From: Saprospiraceae bacterium
GTDB taxonomy: Bacteria; Bacteroidota; Bacteroidia; Chitinophagales; Saprospiraceae
Direction of reading: 5' to 3'
Assembly (NCBI GenBank): GCA_026129545.1
Contig: JAHCHX010000001.1
Location: 3,188,501-3,252,500, forward strand
DNA: 64,000 nt
Under the pieces are notes generated by a model. That model saw only the letters and a program-made list of their open reading frames with translations, did no database searches and was not told the DNA's origin. The position numbers and the translations under genes are program-made. The first letter of the stretch is position 1; every line of letters begins with the position of its first letter. Shown piece by piece: positions 8,401-17,450 of this stretch.

Positions 8401-11013
8401 ATGTCTGCAATCATGGAAACTCCAACCAACGCTTTCTTCCTTCGCCTCGCCAACCTAATTTTATTTGGCTCGCTGCTTCTTTTTGCCATCCCATCTTCGG
8501 CACAAACCACCACAACTGCCAGTGGCATCGTTGTGGACGCATCCACCAGCGAGCCACTTGCTTTGGCTACCATTCGTTTTGAAGGAAAAAATGTAGGCGG
8601 CATCACCGACGCTGAGGGCCGTTTCAAGGTCGAAATCAACGAACCAGCCAATCGCCTGACAGTGACGTACATGGGCTATGAAACCGCCGTCGTCAATCTT
8701 CGCCCCGGTCAGGCCAATGCTGGGCTGAGTGTCCGCTTGGAAGAAGCCAACAATACGTTGAAGGAAGTCGTGGTGCGAAATGAAAAGTACCGAAACAAGG
8801 GCAATCCGGCGGTGGAACTTATTCAAAAGGTAATTGAACACAAATCTCAGAATCGGCGAGAGGGGTTGGATTTCTACAACTTCGAACAATACGAGAAAGT
8901 GGAGTTCGCCATCAACCACGTGGACGACCAATTGCGCAATGGGCTTTTGTTCCGCAGGATGCAATTCCTTTTCGACAATGCCGACACCAGCGCCTCAGGG
9001 GTGGTCAGTTTGCCGTTCTATCTCTACGAACGCCTTTCAGATGTTCACTACCGCAAAAGCCCTCGTGAGGAAAAAACCCTTGTAAAAGGAGAAAAGAGCA
9101 CTACCGTTCCCGGATTTTTCGATGAGCAAGGCATCTCCAGCTATGTGCAGAATATGTACCAGCAAGTGGATATCTACGACAACCGCATCAATTTGGCTAC
9201 CGTCGAGTTCGTCAGCCCGCTTGCCTCGATTTCCCCGAATATCTACCGGTTCTACATTCAGGACACTGTGACGATGAAGGAAACACAGGCGGTTCGTTTG
9301 TACTTTGCTCCACGAAACAAGTCCGACCTCGCTTTTGAAGGAAATATGTGGGTGGCACTTGATGGCTCCTACGCGGTGCGAAAAATAGAACTGGGTGTGC
9401 CAAAAGGCATTAACCTGAACTGGGTGAGCGACCTAACCGTCGAACAGGAGTTCGACTGGGTGGAATCGAATGATGGTCTTGTAGGCACCACACGAGGCTT
9501 GATGCTAAGCAATGACATCGTAGTGATGCAGTTCGGGGTTTCGAAGGACACCACCCGCCGAGGCCTCATCGGGCGCAAAACGACATCTTACCGTCAGTAT
9601 TCGCTCGGCCAGCCGATTTCCAATGGGGTGTTCAAATTCAGCGGCAACACTCGCTATGAAAAAAATGCTTCCGCCCAAAACGAGCAATTCTGGGTGGAGC
9701 ATCGTCATGTGTCACTCAGCGAAAGAGAGCAGGGCATCCAAAAAACCATTGACACCCTGAATAATCACAAGCCATTCAAACGCTTTATGACAGTAGCCCG
9801 CATCCTTTTTGAAGGTTATCACACGGTCGGGGGTGGAGGCTTTGACATTGGGCCAGTCAATACATTTTACAGTTTCAACGAGGTGGAGGGTTTTCGCGCT
9901 CGCTTCGGCGGACGCACGAATATGAGCTTCGCTCAAAACTTGCAATTTGAGGGTTATGTGGCTTACGGCACAAAAGATGAGCGCATGAAGGGCAACGCAA
10001 CTTTCACCTATTCTCTGAACAATCAACAGGTTCGGCGTTTTCCGCTCCATCAGATGAAAATATGGTATCAAGACGACGTGAAAATTCCGGGTCAGGAACT
10101 TCAATTCGTGCAAGAGGACAACTTTTTGCTTTCGTTCAAGCGTGGCGTAAACGACAAGATGATTTACAACCGCGTGCTTGGAATGGAATACCTTCGGGAA
10201 ACCCCTTCCCACTTTTCATATTCCATAACCCTTAAAACAGAGCGCCAACGCCCAGCGGGCGCACTCAACTTCCAGTATGGGGAAGTGGAAAATCTCCAAT
10301 TTGACCCTGATATTCAAACTACGGATTTTGGCGTGTTCTTGCGTTACGCCCCCAATGAGAAATTTTATCAAGGTGCCACCTATCGCACCCCGATTCTGAA
10401 CAAGTACCCTAAGTTCAGCCTTTGGTACAACCTCGGCGCCAAGGATGTGCTCGGTGGCGAACATGCATATCACTCAGTGCAAGCGAAGGTCGAAAAAGTC
10501 TTCTACACCTCGCCTTTCGGATGGTCGCAAGTCGTGTTGGAAGGCGGTCGTGTTTTTGGCACCTTGCCTTTCCCGCTTTTGAAAATCCACCGCGCCAACC
10601 AGACATACGCCTACCAATTGGAGTCGTATAATTTGATGAATTTCATGGAATTCGTGAGCGATAAGTACGCGTCAATCAATATGACACATACTTTCGGCGG
10701 ATTTTTTTTCAATCGGGTACCCCTATTGAAAAGACTGAAATGGCGTGAAGTAGTGTCATTTAAAGGACTTTGGGGAGGCCTCGATGAAACGAATCGCCCT
10801 ACCGCCGAAAATGGGTTGCTACATTTCCCGACTGCTCCGAATGGCACACCGCTGACTTATACGCTGGAAAAACAACCATACATGGAAGCCAGTGTGGGCG
10901 TGGCAAACATCTTTAAAGTACTGCGGGTGGACTATGTGCGCCGCCTCAATTATCTCGAACACCCGAACGCGCCCAGTTGGGGCATTCGCGCAAGGTTTAA
11001 AGTCGAGTTTTAG
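8401..11013 (+). CDS. CarboxypepD_reg-like plus DUF5686 outer-membrane protein
   Basis: 870 residues. A signal peptide covers about residues 1-35 (ANLILFGSLLLFAIPSSAQ). It is followed by a carboxypeptidase-regulatory-like beta sandwich (ASGIVVDASTSEPLALATI ... GITDAEGRFKVE ... YMGYETAVV) of about 90 residues, as found at the front of TonB-dependent receptors. The remaining 750 residues match DUF5686, a Bacteroidota family predicted as an outer-membrane beta barrel; alternating aromatic strands run to the final RARFKVEF, which ends in Phe as barrels usually do. No TonB plug is evident. Function is unknown. The start may be ATG 8401 or 8413. It converges on the VOC gene, 20 bp away. Confidence 0.8.
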   Translation: MSAIMETPTNAFFLRLANLILFGSLLLFAIPSSAQTTTTASGIVVDASTSEPLALATIRFEGKNVGGITDAEGRFKVEINEPANRLTVTYMGYETAVVNLRPGQANAGLSVRLEEANNTLKEVVVRNEKYRNKGNPAVELIQKVIEHKSQNRREGLDFYNFEQYEKVEFAINHVDDQLRNGLLFRRMQFLFDNADTSASGVVSLPFYLYERLSDVHYRKSPREEKTLVKGEKSTTVPGFFDEQGISSYVQNMYQQVDIYDNRINLATVEFVSPLASISPNIYRFYIQDTVTMKETQAVRLYFAPRNKSDLAFEGNMWVALDGSYAVRKIELGVPKGINLNWVSDLTVEQEFDWVESNDGLVGTTRGLMLSNDIVVMQFGVSKDTTRRGLIGRKTTSYRQYSLGQPISNGVFKFSGNTRYEKNASAQNEQFWVEHRHVSLSEREQGIQKTIDTLNNHKPFKRFMTVARILFEGYHTVGGGGFDIGPVNTFYSFNEVEGFRARFGGRTNMSFAQNLQFEGYVAYGTKDERMKGNATFTYSLNNQQVRRFPLHQMKIWYQDDVKIPGQELQFVQEDNFLLSFKRGVNDKMIYNRVLGMEYLRETPSHFSYSITLKTERQRPAGALNFQYGEVENLQFDPDIQTTDFGVFLRYAPNEKFYQGATYRTPILNKYPKFSLWYNLGAKDVLGGEHAYHSVQAKVEKVFYTSPFGWSQVVLEGGRVFGTLPFPLLKIHRANQTYAYQLESYNLMNFMEFVSDKYASINMTHTFGGFFFNRVPLLKRLKWREVVSFKGLWGGLDETNRPTAENGLLHFPTAPNGTPLTYTLEKQPYMEASVGVANIFKVLRVDYVRRLNYLEHPNAPSWGIRARFKVEF

Positions 11014-11033
11014 AGTGCCTCGCGCTCCCAAAG

Positions 11034-12095
11034 TTACTTGTCTTTCACCCTCCCTAACCCCAACGCCCTAAGCATCCATGTGGGCAAAGGTTTCTCCGGC
11101 TTACTGCGTTTGCGCAAATCGAGATACCAGCCCAACTTTTTCATTATCGGGATTTTGTGCGTCTCCACGAACTCGATAAGCGTGCCGTCAGGGTCCTCGA
11201 TATAGGAAAAATAGCCCGCCGCCTCGCCCATATCGAACGAGCCGCTCGAGTCCACCGTGAAGACGTGGCCTTTTTCGGCGCAAAACTTTTTCATCTCGTT
11301 CATGCCCGTGATATCAAAACACAGATGGATAAAGCCCAAATCGCCCCAATAGCGCTGCTCGTAGATTTTGCGCGGCTGGCGTTCGAGGCTCTGCACGAGC
11401 TCGATTTCCGTGTCGCCAAGCATTCGACTGAACGGCCCTTTGCGTTTTTCGGCGTGGCGTAGGAGTACCCGACGATAGCGGTCAAAACCACCGTCCACAC
11501 CGTGCCAATCAGTAAAATCGTCTGTCTTGTCGTACACAACTATTTCGTAGCCAAGAACTTCTGAATAAAAATTTACCGAACTGCCCATGTCGGAAACTCC
11601 GATAATGGCACCATATACACCCCCAGTCAGGTATGGCTGGCTTTTGGAAAACCAATCATATGCTTCTACGATTTCAAAAGTGTTGCCCCAAGGGTCTTTC
11701 GCAAAAAAGTGTTCTTGTCCGTCAGGGCGAGCGATAGGTGTGCTCAACATATTCACGCCGCGTTTGCGCAAGTCATGGAAACAAGCCTGGACATCTTTGC
11801 ATTTGATTTTCGCGATGAAAATACCGAGGTCGCCAAGTTGAGTCTGGAAGGCGGATGGCATGGGTGTGCGGCCGGTGTACTGCCATATTTCAAGGCCACC
11901 TCCGCCCTGTAGATTGAGCGCGAGAATAGCGTGTCGCGCCTGCGGCTGGCCGCCCGTATAAGGCAGCATCAGACCAGCCACAGCAGCTTCTTCAAAAATT
12001 GGAACATCGAAACCAAAGTGCTGCCGATACCATTTGAACGCTTCCTGAACATTGGCCACACCGACACCAACTTGCTGAATACCAGAAATAAACAT
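11034..12095 (-). CDS. VOC-superfamily protein with two glyoxalase-like domains
   Basis: 353 residues with two vicinal-oxygen-chelate modules, about residues 5-135 (IQQVGVGVANVQEAFKWYRQ ... HFFAKDPWGNTFEIVEA) and 150-315 (GAIIGVSDMGSSVNFYSEVL ... GFIHLCFDITGMNEMKKF ... YIEDPDGTLIEFVET). Such proteins are metal-dependent lyases or dioxygenases. Here D-P-W/D-G-N/T-x-x-E motifs end each module, providing a possible Glu ligand. The substrate is unknown. The C-terminal 40 residues (KLGWYLDLRKRSKPEKPLP) are a basic extension. A TACTTTTG -7-like element lies at 12143-12150 on this strand, 47 bp before the start. Confidence 0.8.
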   Translation of the reverse strand: MFISGIQQVGVGVANVQEAFKWYRQHFGFDVPIFEEAAVAGLMLPYTGGQPQARHAILALNLQGGGGLEIWQYTGRTPMPSAFQTQLGDLGIFIAKIKCKDVQACFHDLRKRGVNMLSTPIARPDGQEHFFAKDPWGNTFEIVEAYDWFSKSQPYLTGGVYGAIIGVSDMGSSVNFYSEVLGYEIVVYDKTDDFTDWHGVDGGFDRYRRVLLRHAEKRKGPFSRMLGDTEIELVQSLERQPRKIYEQRYWGDLGFIHLCFDITGMNEMKKFCAEKGHVFTVDSSGSFDMGEAAGYFSYIEDPDGTLIEFVETHKIPIMKKLGWYLDLRKRSKPEKPLPTWMLRALGLGRVKDK

Positions 12096-12182
12096 GAAGT
12101 AATTGCGATTTCAAATTGTGAATTGAAGTTTTTTGAAGCAGGCAAAAGTAGGCTGACAAAATATGTGTGCGTCTATTTTTTG

Positions 12183-12229
12183 AGAAAAAAGAAAAGAGGC
12201 AAAACCAGCTTGTTCTGGCTTTGCCTCTT
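12183..12229 (-). terminator. Rho-independent terminator of the rpsF-rpsR-rplI operon
   Basis: A 15-bp stem pairs 12215-12229 with 12194-12208 (one G-U pair, 6-nt loop). Read leftward it is followed by a T-rich tract (TTTTCTTTTTT). It lies just after the rplI stop. Confidence 0.85.
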
Positions 12230-12257
12230 ATGTAAAAACAACGCGATAGAGCGGCGA

Positions 12258-12728
12258 CTAATCTGCGGTCTCGTCTACCTCTTCTTTTTCGGCGACGACC
12301 TCAAACTTGACCTCTTGCACCACTTCTGGGTGAAATTTTACGGTAGCAGAATAGGTGCCGAGCTCTTTTACCTCGTCGGGCATTTCGATGATGCGCTTAT
12401 CTGCTTCCACGCCTAATTCTTTGAGCGCGTTGACGATGTGCTGTGCCGTCACAGAGCCAAAAAGACGTCTCGATTCGCCAGCCTTTGCAGTAATTTTCAG
12501 GGTAGTGTTGGCAATTTTTGCAGCCATTTCCCGAAGAGCAGAGACCACAGCCGCTTCTTTCTTGGCCGCTTGTTTTTTCATGCCTTCGAGTTTGGCAAGG
12601 TTCGTCTTGTTGGCCACGATAGCCAGACCTTTAGGGAGCAGGTAGTTGCGGCCATAACCGTCTTTCACTTTGACGACATCATGCTTGGCACCCACCTTTT
12701 CGATATGTTCGAGCAGAATGATATTCAT
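12258..12728 (-). CDS. rplI: 50S ribosomal protein L9
   Basis: 156 residues. The N-terminal domain MNIILLEHIEKVGAKHDVV and VKDGYGRNYLLPKGLAIVA is the L9 signature that binds 23S rRNA. A long helix with alternating charge (KLEGMKKQAAKKEAAVVSAL) follows, then the C-terminal domain. An acidic tail (VVAEKEEVDETAD) extends slightly beyond the usual 148-150 residues. It is the last gene of the rpsF-rpsR-rplI operon, 97 bp after rpsR. Confidence 0.97.
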   Translation of the reverse strand: MNIILLEHIEKVGAKHDVVKVKDGYGRNYLLPKGLAIVANKTNLAKLEGMKKQAAKKEAAVVSALREMAAKIANTTLKITAKAGESRRLFGSVTAQHIVNALKELGVEADKRIIEMPDEVKELGTYSATVKFHPEVVQEVKFEVVAEKEEVDETAD

Positions 12729-12825
12729 TACTGTTGAATTTGAATGTTGAAAGATGTTGGATAGGGTTGTTGCATTCGCGTTTCAGTTGAGAAAACCGCA
12801 GAAGGCAATTCCCCCGAAACCGCTT

Positions 12826-13095
12826 TTACTTCATCAAGTCGGCCACGAAAGGCAGCATGCCCAAATGACGCGCGCGTTTGACAGCAGTAGCTACCCGACG
12901 CTGATACTTCAGGCTATTACCTGTGATACGTCGCGGCAACAATTTGCCCTGCTCGTTGATGAATTGCAGCAAAAAATCGCTGTCCTTATAGTCAATGTGT
13001 TTGATTCCAAACTTGCGGAAACGGCAATATTTTTTGCGGCGAAGCCCGATTTTCGGGTTGCTTAAAAATTTAACGTCTTCTCTTGAAGCAGCCAT
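12826..13095 (-). CDS. rpsR: 30S ribosomal protein S18
   Basis: 89 residues with the S18 core: [41 protein letters not shown] and [16 protein letters not shown]. It binds beside S6 on the 30S platform. It is the middle gene of the conserved rpsF-rpsR-rplI operon; as is common in Bacteroidota, no ssb gene lies between S6 and S18. Confidence 0.97.
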   Translation of the reverse strand: MAASREDVKFLSNPKIGLRRKKYCRFRKFGIKHIDYKDSDFLLQFINEQGKLLPRRITGNSLKYQRRVATAVKRARHLGMLPFVADLMK

Positions 13096-13222
13096 AATGT
13101 GGATGTTGTTTGCTGATTGCCCAGAAGTTCAAGCCCTCATTTTATAGCGGCCTAAGCCTCTGGACCAAATTGAGTGATGGTGGTTGTCGTTTGCGTTGAC
13201 CCTGAGAGACTGTGAAGAAACC

Positions 13223-13654
13223 TTAATCTGCATCAAGGTCAACCACTTCTGGCGCGGGCACCAATTCTTCGACGGCAGCATTTTCAGCAGCGACGGGCAC
13301 CTCTTCTTTCTTCTTCTTCACCCCGATTCGGCCGTTGCGCTTGTCGTCGTTGTACTTGATGCCGTATTTGTCGAGTTTAACGGTGAGGAAGCGAAGCACG
13401 CGCTCGTTGCGCTTCAGGTTCAACTCGAACTTGGACAACCAATCAGCGGCCTCGCAGCCAAACTCAATGGTGTAATAAACGCCCGAAGAGCGTTTGTTGA
13501 TAGGGTAGGCCAGCTGCCGAATACCCATCTCGTCCACCGCTACGATAGTAGCCCCAAAACCTGTAAGTTCTTTTTGGACGTGTTCTGCTGTCGCTTTGAC
13601 TTCATCGCCCGACAGCACTGGATCTACGATGAAGGTGACTTCGTAATGTCTCAT
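13223..13654 (-). CDS. rpsF: 30S ribosomal protein S6
   Basis: 143 residues. MRHYEVTFIVDPVLSGDEV and RQLAYPINKRSSGVYYTIEF are the S6 fold. Residues 105 onward are a lysine-rich then strongly acidic and Ala/Val-rich tail (KKKEEVPVAAENAAVEELV) longer than in most bacteria. It is the first gene of the operon, with a good promoter about 50 bp upstream. Confidence 0.96.
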   Translation of the reverse strand: MRHYEVTFIVDPVLSGDEVKATAEHVQKELTGFGATIVAVDEMGIRQLAYPINKRSSGVYYTIEFGCEAADWLSKFELNLKRNERVLRFLTVKLDKYGIKYNDDKRNGRIGVKKKKEEVPVAAENAAVEELVPAPEVVDLDAD

Positions 13655-13702
13655 TATCAGTCAGTTGTAAAAAAAGAAATGAACTTTTTGAAAAAACGGC
13701 TG

Positions 13703-13733
13703 CAAAAGTAGAAACTCGCGCCGGGATGAGCAA
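13703..13733 (-). promoter_or_regulatory. Promoter of the rpsF operon
   Basis: Read leftward: TTG (13731-13733), 20 bp, TACTTTTG (13703-13710). This matches the Bacteroidota primary sigma consensus and lies 49 bp before the rpsF start codon. Confidence 0.65.
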
Positions 13734-13753
13734 GGAAAGTTCAAAGTTTTCTT

Positions 13754-14842
13754 TTACGAACCTCGAATTTCGAGGCGACGACCCGACATCTGATAGTTTA
13801 CATAAAGCAATACCCCAAAAAGCAGCACAGCCCCAGCCTGATGCAACACTCCCAAATCCACAGGAATGGCACCCTGACAGTTAATAAGCGTGACAATACC
13901 CAACAACACTTGCACTAGCAATGCCGCAACTAACGCCACAACGCCAGTGCGCAGGTCGCCTGTCACGATGATTTTTCTCATTCTCCATGCGAAGTACAAA
14001 ACCATGAAAGTAAGCAGGTAAGCCGTATTTCTATGCAAGAATTGAATTAATGCCGGCATAAAGGGATTAGTGTCATAATGAATGAAACTATCCGCCACCC
14101 AATGGCTACCGTCGAGCAAGATGGCAGGGAAGTATTCTCCTTTCATATCGGGCCAAGTTGGGTAAAAAAGACCTGCTTTTGAACCTGACATCATGGCTCC
14201 AAGTGCTATTTGAAAAAATGCTATCCCTACCAGCCACCAGCCCATTCGCCTCAATGAATTGTTGGCGAAGCCTGGTGGCTGGGGCCGGTACGCAATGAAA
14301 ATGGTCCAGAGCAGATAGCCGAAAATCACCAACGCCATGCAAAGATGAAGAGTAAGGTTGTACGCATTCACCCACGGACGGTGAATCAAACCACTTGCTA
14401 CCATAATCCAGCCAAAAAAGCCTTCCAAACCAGCTAAAACAACCACCACGATTAGGTGCAACATCAACCGTCGAGACAGCATGCCTCGCCACAAAAACCA
14501 CAAGAAAGGAAAGATAAACACCAGACCCATCAACCGCGCCCACAAGCGATGGAAGTACTCCCAGAAATAAATAAATTTAAACTCACTTAGGCTCATTCCC
14601 CTGTTAATCTTTTGATATTGAGGAGTTTGTCGGTATAGTTCGAATTCCGATTCCCATTTTGCCTCGCTGAGAGGAGGGACGCTGCCTGTCACTATTTCCC
14701 AGCGAGTGATGCTCAACCCACTGCCCGTCAGCCTTGTGATGCCACCAATTACCACTTGCATGGCTATCATGCACAACCCCACGATGAGCCAAATTTTTAC
14801 TGCGCGTGGGGTGCGCTCTTCTTTCGCGTATTTCATTTTCAT
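13754..14842 (-). CDS. ctaA: Heme A synthase (COX15/CtaA family)
   Basis: 362 residues with about eight membrane helices. It oxidises heme O to heme A for cytochrome aa3-type oxidases, in the inner membrane. Histidines expected to bind the hemes sit in YFWEYFHRLWARLMG, GLIHRPWVNAYNLTLHLCMA, IQFLHRNTAYLL and LGVLHQAGAVLLFG. The N-terminal VIGGITRLTGSGLSITRWE is the family signature. No heme O synthase or oxidase gene is adjacent. A TACTTTTG -7 element lies at 14867-14874 on this strand. Confidence 0.93.
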   Translation of the reverse strand: MKMKYAKEERTPRAVKIWLIVGLCMIAMQVVIGGITRLTGSGLSITRWEIVTGSVPPLSEAKWESEFELYRQTPQYQKINRGMSLSEFKFIYFWEYFHRLWARLMGLVFIFPFLWFLWRGMLSRRLMLHLIVVVVLAGLEGFFGWIMVASGLIHRPWVNAYNLTLHLCMALVIFGYLLWTIFIAYRPQPPGFANNSLRRMGWWLVGIAFFQIALGAMMSGSKAGLFYPTWPDMKGEYFPAILLDGSHWVADSFIHYDTNPFMPALIQFLHRNTAYLLTFMVLYFAWRMRKIIVTGDLRTGVVALVAALLVQVLLGIVTLINCQGAIPVDLGVLHQAGAVLLFGVLLYVNYQMSGRRLEIRGS

Positions 14843-15492
14843 CGCATTGCTTTTTTAAAAACAAAACAAAAGTAGAACCCTTCTCCTTTCCATTTTCCGC
14901 AAGAGCAGTATTCCCTTATAAGTTTTAATAAGTTTAAATTTCTTTGCCTTCGGCCATCATTAGGCCTGTTAGTTTGTGGATAACCTTGCAACTGTTTATT
15001 CCTTTTTCGCTTTCCATGACAGTTACCCGTTTCATGCACACATTCTCCACGCAGTTGCGTCTTTACAATCAATAGATTGTGACGTTTTTCACATCTTGTG
15101 CCGCCATTGTTTAAAAACCCTGTGTTTGATTATTCTTTGATCGCTCGTGTGTGAATCTTTGTAGCATAATCATGCCTGTACTCACACACATCGCTCTCCG
15201 TCACTCATTCGTTGGGCATAACTCGTACGCGATTGTGAGTAGGGGTGAACAACAACTGGTTTTTTCCACATCTTTCAACACATAGTTCTCATTGACCATC
15301 AAAATCGTAAGTATATTATTTTTTTTATTGTTTAAAACTTGTCGAAACAATCTGTGTTTATCCCAAAAAGCCTGAAAATGAATAAATTGTTAATTTTGAC
15401 CTCTCCAAAACCTAACAAGGTTTGTCTAAAAACGGAATCACTTCCTAAAAGTATTGCCAAACTCAAAACAAAAATCCCCTCATTGCGCAATT
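14843..15492. other. 650-bp gene-free region between divergent genes; candidate replication origin
   Basis: No supportable gene. It contains a perfect DnaA box, TGTGGATAA (14975-14983, reverse complement of TTATCCACA), a one-mismatch box TTTTCCACA (15262-15270), weaker matches near 15088 (TTTTTCACA) and 15358 (TTATCCCAA), and a very AT-rich stretch at 15309-15337 (around TATATTATTTTTTTTATTG) that could serve as an unwinding element. Transcription diverges from it: ctaA and the ribosomal-protein operon go left, a long run of genes goes right. The origin assignment is inference. Confidence 0.4.
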
Positions 15493-16170
15493 ATGTGTGG
15501 TCGTTACTCTTTTGCTCCCAAACCCCAACAACTCGAAGCCCGTCTGCGTGATGCGAAACGCCCAGAACTAAAAATTAGCTATAACATCGCACCGACCCAT
15601 CAAGGATATGTCATCGCCAACGATGCGCCACGCTCACTGCAGGCAATGGAGTGGGGGCTCGTGCCTCATTGGAGCGCAGATGGCAAGAACAATGGTAAAT
15701 TGATAAACGCCCGCTCAGAAGGTATCGAAGAACGACCGTCGTTTCGGGAGCCGATTCAGCGTAGGCGTTGCTTGGTGCTCGCCGACAGTTTTTATGAATG
15801 GCGCGCCGAACCCGGCGGGCGAAAAATTCCCTACCGCATCTTTTTGAAAAATGGAGACCTGTTGTTTATAGCTGGCATTTGGGATGAGTGGAAAAAGATG
15901 GGCGAGACGAGGCGAACCTTTTCTATTGTCACCACTCCACCCAATCTTGAAATGTCGGCATTGCACAACCGTATGCCCGCCATTCTGCTCACCCAAACCA
16001 TGCAAGAACATTGGTTGTCCTCCCTTCCAGCAGATGAAGTACTCACCATGCTGCGTCCAATAGCGGACGGCTCGTTGGCAATGTATCGGGTTTCCGAGAA
16101 GCTGAACAAACCCGACTACGACGAACCAGACTTGCACGACGCGCTTCCCGAACAACCAACTTTGTTCTGA
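15493..16170 (+). CDS. SRAP-domain (HMCES/YedK) DNA-protein crosslink peptidase
   Basis: 225 residues when started at ATG 15493, so that the protein begins MCGRYSF; Cys2 becomes N-terminal after Met removal and is the catalytic residue that crosslinks to abasic sites in single-stranded DNA. That fixes the start against the longer frame from 15454. Other active-site motifs are present: INARSEG (Asn), LADSFYEW (Glu) and ALHNRMPAIL (His). It shields abasic sites at replication forks. The C-terminal DEPDLHDALPEQPTLF is a variable tail. Confidence 0.93.
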   Translation: MCGRYSFAPKPQQLEARLRDAKRPELKISYNIAPTHQGYVIANDAPRSLQAMEWGLVPHWSADGKNNGKLINARSEGIEERPSFREPIQRRRCLVLADSFYEWRAEPGGRKIPYRIFLKNGDLLFIAGIWDEWKKMGETRRTFSIVTTPPNLEMSALHNRMPAILLTQTMQEHWLSSLPADEVLTMLRPIADGSLAMYRVSEKLNKPDYDEPDLHDALPEQPTLF

Positions 16171-16190
16171 AAAAATAATCTTTTGGCTCG

Positions 16191-16223
16191 TTTGGCTGTT
16201 ACAAGGCAAGTCCAATATGTTTG
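16191..16223 (+). promoter_or_regulatory. Promoter of the thiolase gene
   Basis: TTTG (16191-16194), 21 bp, TATGTTTG (16216-16223): a full Bacteroidota-type promoter. It covers the upstream ATG at 16217 and therefore supports the downstream start at 16259. Confidence 0.6.
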
Positions 16224-16258
16224 CAAAAAAAGCAACCGTAAATATCCAACCACCCACC

Positions 16259-17434
16259 ATGCAAGAAGCATATATTATTGCCGGATACCGCTCCGCAGTC
16301 GGCAAAGCTGGCAAAGGCGGATTCAAATCATATCGCCCTGACGACTTAGCCGTTGATGTTATCAACCACCTTTTAGCTTCCGCGCCTCAACTCGACCCCA
16401 AAATGGTGGACGACTGTATCGTGGGGTGCGCCAATCCAGAAGGTGAGCAGGGGCTTCAAATCGGTCGCCTCATTTCCGTTCGTGCACTTGGCAAGGATGT
16501 GCCGGGCATGACCGTCAATCGCTATTGCGCCTCAGGGCTCGAAACCATTAGCATTGCTGTGGCCAAAATCCGTGCAGGCATGGGTCATTGTTATGTGGCT
16601 GGCGGCACCGAGAGCATGTCATTCATCCCGATGACTGGCTACAAACTTGCCCCCAACTACAACATTGCCGCAAATACACCCGATTATTTGGTGGGCATGG
16701 GTCTTACTGCCGAAGCGGTGGCCAACAAGTGGAATATCAGCCGTGAGGATGCAGATGCTTTTTCCGTTCGCAGCCATCAGCGCGCTGCGGCTGCCATAGA
16801 TGCAGGCAAGTTTAAAGATGAAATCGTGCCGGTAAAAGTCACCGATGTTTGGGTAGAAAACGACAAGCGCAAAGAGTCGTTCCATGTTGTTGACACCGAC
16901 GAAGGGGTGCGTCGCGATACCTCTCTGGAAGGGCTTTCGAAACTTAGACCAGCATTTGCGAGCGACGGCAAAGTGACGGCAGGAAACTCCTCTCAAACCT
17001 CCGACGGTGCGGCATTTGTGCTGGTGATGTCGGAAGAACTGATGAAATCGTTGGGCTTAAAGCCAATTGCCCGTTTGGCCGCTTGCGCCGTGGCGGGAGT
17101 GGAGCCGCTCTACATGGGCATCGGCCCTTGCTCAGCTATCCCTAAGGCATTGAAGCAGTCAGGGATGAAACTCGACGATATTCAGGCAGTGGAGCTCAAC
17201 GAGGCTTTTGCCGCACAAGCCCTTGCAGTCATAAGAGAAGCGGGGCTGAATCCCGACATTGTCAACGTGAATGGAGGTGCTGTGGCACTTGGCCATCCAC
17301 TTGGCTGCACGGGAGCCAAGCTCACGGTGCAGATACTCAATGAAATGCGTCGAAGCAATCAAAAGTACGGCATGGTGACGGCATGTGTTGGCGGCGGTCA
17401 AGGCATAGCTGGCATTTTTGAAAGGTTGAACTAA
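16259..17434 (+). CDS. Acetyl-CoA C-acyltransferase (thiolase)
   Basis: 391 residues, normal thiolase length. The nucleophilic cysteine is C90 in [10 protein letters not shown]; the second active-site motifs are [16 protein letters not shown] (His) and [10 protein letters not shown] (Cys). [12 protein letters not shown] is also present. It cleaves 3-ketoacyl-CoA with CoA (fatty-acid degradation) or condenses acetyl-CoA; the direction cannot be told here. The usual partner (3-hydroxyacyl-CoA dehydrogenase/enoyl-CoA hydratase) is not adjacent. The start [12 protein letters not shown] is set by homology and the promoter position. Confidence 0.92.
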   Translation: MQEAYIIAGYRSAVGKAGKGGFKSYRPDDLAVDVINHLLASAPQLDPKMVDDCIVGCANPEGEQGLQIGRLISVRALGKDVPGMTVNRYCASGLETISIAVAKIRAGMGHCYVAGGTESMSFIPMTGYKLAPNYNIAANTPDYLVGMGLTAEAVANKWNISREDADAFSVRSHQRAAAAIDAGKFKDEIVPVKVTDVWVENDKRKESFHVVDTDEGVRRDTSLEGLSKLRPAFASDGKVTAGNSSQTSDGAAFVLVMSEELMKSLGLKPIARLAACAVAGVEPLYMGIGPCSAIPKALKQSGMKLDDIQAVELNEAFAAQALAVIREAGLNPDIVNVNGGAVALGHPLGCTGAKLTVQILNEMRRSNQKYGMVTACVGGGQGIAGIFERLN

Positions 17435-17450
17435 TTCACACATCGTCATC

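Noticed and set aside
8914..8926. CCACGTGG core in the DUF5686 gene as a parS site
   Set aside because: The flanking GTT/AAC bases are missing, so it matches only the common CACGTG core.
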